From Cycas panzhihuaensis (lineage: Eukaryota > Cycadophyta), in NCBI GenBank assembly GCA_023213395.1, contig CM041465.1, positions 93,813,741 to 93,877,740 on the forward strand: a stretch of 64,000 nucleotides of DNA, in the 5' to 3' direction. A model generated the notes under the pieces. It was not told where the DNA came from and made no database searches. It saw nothing but the letters and a program-made list of their open reading frames with translations. Position numbers and translations under genes: made by a program. This document shows positions 57,577 through 64,000 of the stretch, piece by piece (the first letter of the stretch is position 1; every line of letters starts with the position of its first letter).

Positions 57577-57862
57577 TGTTGGATATTGTGACAATAATAG
57601 TTTGAGGCTAAAATTTTGGCATGGTTTCCCCCCCTAATCTTTCTCGGAGGGTTCCAAGGAGGGTGGGAGCCCCCCTTGGCTAGGGGATGTAGGGGGAGTG
57701 GAACCCGCCCCCCCCCCCCCCCCCTCCTCGCTAAGAGAGGGTTCGGGGGTGATAGCCCCCGACCTGAAAGATTAGCCCTGTAAACCATATTAAATTATAA
57801 AGAGAATCAAGATCATTTGATACAAATACCCTAGATTCTACTGCTAAGATTTATGCCTTAGA
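57577..57862 (+). repeat. 3' LTR of element D, truncated by E
   Basis: Begins TGTTGGATATTG after a short purine stretch (AGTTGGAGAT). It aligns with the 5' LTR as far as 'ttatgccttaga', equal to 5' LTR position about 53,165. The remaining 360 or so bases should follow E. It contains a C17 run (57,708-57,724) where the 5' LTR has only four Cs. Confidence 0.85.
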
Positions 57863-58175
57863 TGTAAAAGAGGTTAATATATCAAGGTCATTGTGTAGAT
57901 TAATTATGTGACCTTAGGATATATTATTAGCATTAGTCTCTTAATAAAATGGACTTTATGTGCATTTAGATGTAATTTTGGGTTCATGTCATTAGGCAGG
58001 AAAATCCTAACCCTAATGCTCACCCTCAATAATAAAAGGAGAAATCTCAAGGAGGGAGTCATTATTCATTCTCACCTCCAAGCTTACTCTCATATCTTGT
58101 TTCATCTTCTTTTTCATTCTCCATTGCCATTGTGTGCATGTGAGTGATTTATCTCCTAGATCCATCCTTCCTTCA
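57863..58175 (+). repeat. 5' LTR of element E
   Basis: 313 bp from tgtaaaagagg to ccttccttca. It shares the 'ggttaat' and 'aaggtcatt' blocks near its start and the 'aaatctcaa' region with the array LTRs. The first base is ambiguous by a few, because 'gatgt' occurs at the same point in D's intact LTR. Confidence 0.8.
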
Positions 58176-58177
58176 TG

Positions 58178-58189
58178 TGGTATCAGAGC
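58178..58189 (+). other. Primer binding site of element E
   Basis: TGGTATCAGAGC, a perfect match to the Copia initiator-Met tRNA primer site, two bases after the LTR. Confidence 0.95.
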
Positions 58190-59316
58190 TAGAAGGGGAT
58201 CTATTCACTCCATTCCACTTGCATGGAGTCATTTTGCCTCTGCTTCACCTTCAATGTGAAGTATTGAGAGTGCATTCCTTTTTTCTAACATTTTGAGAGC
58301 ATAAAATTATAGTATTTTGTACGTTACTACTTTATACATATGTGTAGAAATTCAGAGGTGAAGAATACAGGTTTTTGAAGCGGATTAAATTTCTTAGGAG
58401 CAGTCCCGAGAGTATTAAAGGCCTAAATTTTCATAAAAATTTAACCATCTCATAATTTGATAAAATTTGGTATGCAAGGTTGCCTTCACTAGAGGATCAG
58501 TTTTGTATTCTAGAGCAACTTTAGATTTAGCTTGAAACAATGAGTTTTGGCTATGACAAAAAGGGTAAATTTTGTGGATCAGTGATTTAAAGCATTTTTC
58601 CTATTAAAATCCTTCCATTATATGCTGAAGATCTGAAATTTTTATTAAGGGATATGGTACATTTATGTCTTAAGATCATTTTAAGACAACTCTCATCAAA
58701 TTTCATCTATTGCTTAGTGAAATCTATGTAGTCTTCTCACGGTTGTTGATTTTGCCTACTAAACCTCACAGAGGACCTTGTAAGGGCAATTCGGGTAATT
58801 TTTTGGTAGATTCTGCAGATGGTGTAGAAGGGAAAGTTAATGTACATGTCAAAGCATAACGTTCAACATATTGAAGTCTAGATTCTAAGACAGTTAATCT
58901 GGCATGCTTTTTGCTTTGGTGTTTTTTTGGGCAGAAAAGTTTTTATGGATTTTCTGAAATATGACTTCACAAATCTATCAGAAATGACATTATGAACACT
59001 TTTTCCTTCTATCATAAATTTAGATTTCATAATTTAGGCCTTCATATTTATAATTTCTAAAAATTACCCATTTATCATTATTTGTAAATTTTGTGAAAAA
59101 AATCACAAAATAGGGTAAAATAGCATGCATATAGATTTAGAAAAATCATCATTTTAGTGGCAAGTTGATCTACTTTTTAGCCCATTGTGGCTTTTGTATT
59201 AAAACTTCCAAAATCATATTTGAAAATATTGTACTAAAGCAAGGGAAACCTTGGATCAGAAGCAATATCCAGTTCCCCTACTAAATCTAATACGCTTTTC
59301 TATTTGCATACATAGC

Positions 59317-59405
59317 ATAAAGCATCACAAAAGTATCAACAATAATAAAGCATCACAAAAGCAACAACAATATAAAGCATCACAAAAGCAGCAACAACAA
59401 TAAAG
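59317..59405 (+). repeat. 28-bp tandem repeat, three units
   Basis: Three units, each beginning ATAAAGCATCACAAAAG and continuing with a CAACAA-rich part, 27-28 bases apart. Found only in E's leader. Confidence 0.85.
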
Positions 59406-59530
59406 TAAGCAAGCATATTTGGCAAGTTTCTATTTTAGTTTTCAAATATACGGAAACATCTTACACTATTCCTAAAAGGAATCTCATCCGTACGATCTAT
59501 ACCACCAATTCTTGACTTGTGCGCACACTC

Positions 59531-59554
59531 ACCTTGGTTGAAATAGACCAAGGT
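59531..59554 (+). other. Leader hairpin of element E
   Basis: ACCTTGGT, an 8-base loop, then ACCAAGGT: a perfect 8-bp inverted repeat. Copy 1 has CCAAGGT and ACCTTGG around a 6-base loop at the corresponding place (10,016-10,035). Confidence 0.7.
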
Positions 59555-60166
59555 TAGTTGAAGTCTAGACCCTAAGGGAGGTGTGAGTTTCATACTGGGT
59601 CTGATCTTAACCAGAATAATGGTAGAGGGATAGGTTAGCCATACCTACGGCCTCCAATCAGGGATAATCATGATAACCACCCAGGAAAACTGAAAACCTT
59701 AATGCAAGATTAAAATTAACTTGGTCCAATATCCATCATAGCTGTGGGATATGCAGTACCATTTGACTCTTTGGAGGAGGTATAAAGTTGCTCATTGGTG
59801 AACTGAGTGAGGACTGGGAGTACCTAGGCTCTACTATGACTTGGATTTCATCACCAAGCGCAGGTGTGGGTATCACAGGTGAAGGCCCTAATCATATACT
59901 AGAAGCCTTAGGCATCAAAACCTCACCTACATTTGTACATAAGTGAGAGGTTAGTGGCATAACACATCACCACTCTTTGCCAGCTCTACATTAGGCCTCA
60001 TTCTTGCATCATTACTTATATTCATTTTTTATATAATTGTTAAAAAATAGTTAATCATTGCTTGCTTCTCATCATAATAATCATTTCTACATCCACATTG
60101 CTAGGTATACTAGCCACACGTGTCAGTGGCACATACTTCTATCATCTCTTCTACTTCATCATCACC

Positions 60167-62752
60167 ATGTCATCTCAATTCAAGCAAAATGTTAACTGCA
60201 TATTAAAAGGCAAAGAAAATTAGGATATATGGTACACTAGAATTAAAAATGTTGTAAAGTATGAAGGCCTTTGGAGAGCCTACTTGCAGCCTACACCCAA
60301 CGTACCAGCAACAACTACAACAGCTGTTTCGAGTGGATCCGCCCTAACAGCTCTTACAAATGCTGCAACTAAACTATAATGGGAGATAGATGATGAAAAG
60401 ATTCATGTAGGAATTTTGTTGGTCATTGATCACTCCTTGCACAACTTGATAAACAAAGAGGAACATGATATAGCCTAGAAAGTCCTAGAAGTTCTTAGAA
60501 AGAACTTTGATACAAAGTCAGATCTAGAATTTGTTCATCTTGTTTTGAAAATGAACAAATTAAAAATGCAAAAGGGATGAGCTCATGAGATAATAAATTT
60601 CCTTCGTCTAATCAAACAGGCAATTGATAAAGATTTTAAGACCCAATACATCACTTGGGCATTTTTGATCCAATCGTGTTTACATGTCCTCGATTATAAA
60701 AACTTGCTTGGAAGTCTTCAATCTAGTGGAACATTGAAGACACTCAACTTTGAAGAACTTACTGAGAAGTTCATAGAATTTGACAAGACCTTTGATACAA
60801 ACTTTGTAGCCTCTGACTCTCTTCCAGATGTAGCCTTTGAGGTAGAAGAAAAAATTTGCTACACAAAAAATCAAGGTCCCTCTCGTGGCAGAGGAAATAA
60901 CCAAGCAAGAGGAAGAGGAAGAAATATGGGAAATCGTCCACAAGGTCAATCAAACCCTCAATCATAACCTCGATAGTTTCAAGGCCAAGGGCTACCTCAA
61001 TGAAGAGCAAGATAATTAGGTCAAACCAGTACTTTTTCAGGGACTGATAATCAAACTATTATGTGTGATCAATGTAACTGTAAAGGACACTTAGTAAAAG
61101 ATTGCAGAACTTCCACTTATAATTTAGTTGAGTTCCAACCAAAACATGGAGCTCATAATGTTGAAGAAACTTGTGAAGAATCCTTTAGTGGTGCAGGTTT
61201 TGTACAAGCATATATTCAAAGAATTGAGGGATCTTCAGTATCAAATGCCATTAACCAACCAAAGAGATACTTTGAAGCTCAGTGCAGATATATCACTTGT
61301 GAATTCCCTTCACCAATGCCAAGCCCTATTGGAATTGTCAATAGTGTGGCTTCAATCGATGGACAGTGGATCATGGACACAGGATCAACTCAACATATGA
61401 CATGCAATCGCAGTCTATATCAAACATTTGACTCAAATATTCATGGAGTTGTTCACATGGCTGATAAATCATAGCAACCTATTGAAGGAATTGACAACAT
61501 TTGCTTGAAACTCCTAGGCTCAAAAGATTTTACATTGCTTGATGTCTTATACATACCCAATCTCAAACAAAACCTACTCTCTTTATCCACACTTATTTCT
61601 CATGGATTTGATCTAAGTGTAACCATAAATGACTAGACTCTTAAGGTCATTCACCCTCTAACTAATCAGGTGGTTTTAATCGGACATCTCTCTAGCAAAC
61701 TCTTTCGATTGGATGGTTCTCCATCTTCTGAAGCCCATTGTATCTAAAGCCCTTATACCGATGAAGAATTTACATTTAATTCCATCTTGACCCATCCAAC
61801 GTTATCACCAGAAGCTCTTTGGCATGCTTGTATGGGCCATGTTCATATTGATAGACATAGAGATCTTTCTAATACTCTTCCAAACCTTCCAAAGTTTTCC
61901 TCTAAGCCCTTTAAATGTGAAGCTTGTATCATTGCCAAATCTCATCGACAACCCTTTCCCAAAAATCAGTGGAAATCAAGCCATCTATTACAATTGGTAC
62001 ACTATGATTTGTGCAGGCCAATGCCCATTCCTTCACTGAAGGGCAAGCTATATTACATCTCTTTTATTAATGATTTCACTAGAAAAGTATGGGTAGCTTT
62101 TCTACACAAGAAAGATGAAGCATTCCGTATATTCAAGGAATTCAAAGCCCTCATTGAAAAAGAGTCAGGTTATCAACTCAAATATCTTCGAACTGATAAT
62201 GGTGGAAAATATACCTCACAGGAGTTTGAAAGCTACCTTCAAGACAATGGAATCAAGCATCAAACAACAGTAGCAGGTACCCCATAACAAAATGGAGTTG
62301 CCGAGCACATGACCAAGACAACCATGAACATGGCTCGTGCTATGTTAATATATAAAAACGTACCTGCCTATCTATGGGCTGAAGCAATTTGGATAGGCAT
62401 TTATTGTATCAATGCTGTTAGCCCATCAAAAGAAGTACAATCACCTAATGAAAAGTGGTCAAGACAAGCCCCCATTATTCACTACTTTAGAATTTTTGGC
62501 TCTACATGCTATGCCCATATTTTGGATATAGATAGAAATAAACTCTAGCCAAAGGCACTTAAAGGCATCTTTTTTGGATATCCTATGGATAAGAAAGGGT
62601 ATAAGGTCTTCATACCTTCACAATGAAAAATCATCGTTACTAGAGATGTCATTTTTGCGGAGATAGAGGATCAGCTACTTAAATTAGACTCTATAGTACC
62701 CTCACGCCGCTACAATAATGTTATCAAGTATGATGTCCAGATTCCAAAATTT
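60167..62752 (+). pseudogene. gag-pol: Element E gag-protease-integrase (one frame with stops)
   Basis: The frame is unbroken apart from stops. Gag starts at 60,167 (MSSQFKQN). A Gly/Arg-rich segment (GPSRGRGNNQARGRGR) lies at about 60,880-60,930 and the knuckle CDQCNCKGHLVKDC at 61,062-61,105. The protease site WIMDTGSTQHMT lies at about 61,369-61,405. Integrase has the zinc pairs LWHACMGH and CEACI, then YDLCRPM, LRTDNGGKY and NGVAEHM (D, D, E all kept), then SPSK and the FGSTCYAH block at about 62,490-62,520. The stop in P-stop-QNG (62,285) replaces Gln. Stops recur at Trp and Gln positions. The frame ends at the G13 run. Confidence 0.9.
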
Positions 62753-62765
62753 GGGGGGGGGGGGG
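62753..62765. repeat. G13 homopolymer at the frame break of E
   Basis: A run of 13 G between integrase and RT. The upstream frame reads into GGG codons, and the downstream frame resumes one register off. A run of 11 or 14 would join the two. Confidence 0.9.
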
Positions 62766-64000
62766 CGACAGATATAAATTACTCCAAATGTTGGAAGCTG
62801 ATAATGGGGTCTTGGAGGATACAAGTTGTGACTTTGAACCAATGAGTGCACATCCAACACCATCTTTTGAAGATAGCAGAGTTGACAAAGGCAAAGCCAT
62901 TATAAAAGAACCATCCTCTCCACTTTCAATTGACAAAGGCAAAATAGTGGTAGAAGGACCATCTTCCTCAGGCACATCAACATCCTCCTCACAAAATAAT
63001 CATTTTAATGAACATGATAAGAATCAAGAAGTTGGGGAAATGAGGATATCATTCCCAACTCGAGGATCTCAAGAAGCCCGCCAGCTTAATAAGGACATAC
63101 AACCAAATGAGATGGGCAAAACTGGCACTTGAAGTACCCATAGAGTAAGGATGCATGAATCATTATATACTAAGCTTGAACTAGCAGAATTGCACCTTAC
63201 TCTTAATGAAGAGCCCTTAACGTACCAAGAAGCTGTAAAGCGTATAGCTTGGAGAAACACCATGAACGAAGAGTACCAATCTCTTATTAAGAATGGTACA
63301 TGGGAGCTCGTTGATCTACTACTTGGCAGAAAGGTAGTTCAAAATAAATGGGTGTTCAAAAAAAAATATAGATCAGACAACACTCTTGAAAAACATAAGG
63401 CGAGGTTGGTAGCTAAAGGATTTACATAAAGGGAAGGCATCGACTACACTGAAGTCTTTACACCTACAACCAAGTGGCATACAATTAGAACTCTTGTGGC
63501 CTTGGCTACTCAACAGGGTTAAAAAATCTGCCAATTCGATATTAAGACCACGTTTCTCAATGGATATCTTGAAGAAGAAATTTACATGGCTCAACTAGAA
63601 GGATATAAGATCAAAGGTCAAGAGCATAAGGTTTGCAGGCTCAGAAAGTCCTTGTATGGCCTTAAACAAGCCCCTCACGCTTGATTTGCCAAGTTGTCTG
63701 AAAGGATGAGGTAACTTGGATACAAGGTTTGTGACTATCAAGATATTGATGCAACATTATTCATCAAGCGCCATAAAGATAAAGTCACTTATCTCATAAT
63801 CTTTGTGCATGACATGCTAGTAACGGGTAATAGTGAACAGGCAATAAGCCAGCTGAAAAAGGACCTTGGCAAAACGTTCGAATTGTCTGACCTCGGTTTG
63901 ATGAAATATTACTTGGCAATTAAAGTAACACAAAAGAATGGAAAAACTTTCCTCTCCGAAGAAAAATACATCAATGATCTTCTAACCAAGTTTCAGTTAG
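62766..64000 (+). pseudogene. pol: Element E RT, N-terminal part (runs off the window)
   Basis: Starts with a Ser/Pro-rich linker (about 62,788-63,132) carrying a duplicated DKGK block, then the RT approach LTYQEAVKRIAW, NGTWELVD, WVFKKKYR and ARLVAKGF. The catalytic segment around 63,790-63,830 reads LIIFVHDMLV where Copia has YVDDML, so the first Asp is His. [12 protein letters not shown] is kept. Stops in this frame replace Gln (GFT-stop-RE) and Trp. The sequence ends within RT at 64,000; RNase H and the 3' LTR are not seen. Confidence 0.85.

Larger units (their letters stand above)
52907..57862 (+). mobile_element. Copia element D (Tnt1/Tork-like), near complete
   Basis: 5' LTR (52,907-53,532), primer site, a single polyprotein frame, and a 3' LTR (57,577-57,862) cut by E. 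D is inserted in C's RT frame; the five bases before it are atgac. Its lineage is inferred from Gag (FEVEKFNGKNNF) and the order protease-integrase-RT-RNase H. It is unrelated to the Copia family of the array, E and F. Confidence 0.9.
58190..60166 (+). other. Long noncoding leader of element E
   Basis: About 2 kb without a supported frame. It includes a 28-bp tandem repeat (59,317-59,405), a hairpin (59,531-59,554) and a block (about 59,480-59,900) shared with F and with copies 1 and 2. A/T-rich between 58,250 and 59,280. Confidence 0.75.
57863..64000 (+). mobile_element. Copia element E, 5' part (array/F family)
   Basis: 5' LTR (57,863-58,175), primer site, 2-kb leader, gag and pol up to RT at the window edge. 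E is inserted in D's 3' LTR. Its LTR start (GGTTAATATATCAAGGTCATT-type block) matches the array LTRs, and its Gag, protease and integrase are the intact-looking relatives of copies 1, 2 and F. The 3' end is outside the window. Confidence 0.9.

Noticed and set aside
58178-58189. Initiator-Met tRNA gene fragments at the primer sites (also 11,191, 21,208, 53,535)
   Set aside because: Only the 12-13 bases complementary to the tRNA 3' end are present, immediately inside LTRs; no tRNA arms or promoter boxes are nearby.
62788-63132. 114-codon Ser/Pro-rich frame as a separate protein
   Set aside because: It is the integrase-RT linker of element E in the same frame as the downstream RT; such linkers are variable in Copia polyproteins.

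Overview
This window looks like a stretch of a large plant nuclear genome. No host gene is recognisable. Nearly all of it is decayed retrotransposon: Ty1/Copia and Ty3/Gypsy LTR elements plus one truncated LINE. The plant LTR features are clear: Copia primer sites matching the initiator-Met tRNA 3' end, zinc-knuckle Gag, and Copia and Gypsy domain orders. Heavy nesting, AT-rich decay and long noncoding leaders fit a giant, slowly purged genome such as a gymnosperm. That placement is inference, and I see no species marker.

Left block (1-25,212): a very old plus-strand Gypsy element (A) carries gag, protease, RT, RNase H and integrase remnants. Between its gag tail and its protease sits a minus-strand Copia tandem array at 3,804-21,514. 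The array has three LTRs of about 293 bp (LTR1, LTR2, LTR3) alternating with two interiors. A 2.57-kb solo Gypsy LTR, flanked by the 5-bp direct repeat agcct, lies beside the middle LTR.

Middle block (25,213-41,605): a minus-strand Gypsy element (B) of the same family as A has two LTRs of unequal length. It abuts A on the left, and on the right it abuts the 3' end of an unrelated plus-strand Gypsy element (G). G has an integrase tail, a K/E-rich region, a G-rich polypurine tract and a putative 3' LTR with about twenty 29-bp tandem units.

Right block (41,606-64,000): a four-level nest. F is a minus-strand Copia fragment, itself hit by a 429-bp 5'-truncated LINE with 16-bp target duplications. 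F is interrupted by C, a plus-strand Gypsy element of the A/B family. C's RT is interrupted by D, a Tnt1/Tork-like Copia whose whole polyprotein lies in one frame with about 16 stops. D's 3' LTR is interrupted by E, a Copia related to F and to the array. The missing halves of E, D, C and F should lie beyond the right edge, in that order.

All coding regions are pseudogenes. Many stops are best explained by C-to-T or G-to-A change, as expected for methylated, silenced DNA. The less expected signals are a conserved noncoding leader block with a hairpin shared by the Copia copies, an inverted repeat at fixed spacing from the TATA box in the Gypsy LTRs, a strong G-quadruplex motif in D's LTR, and a frameshift in E that sits exactly on a G13 run.
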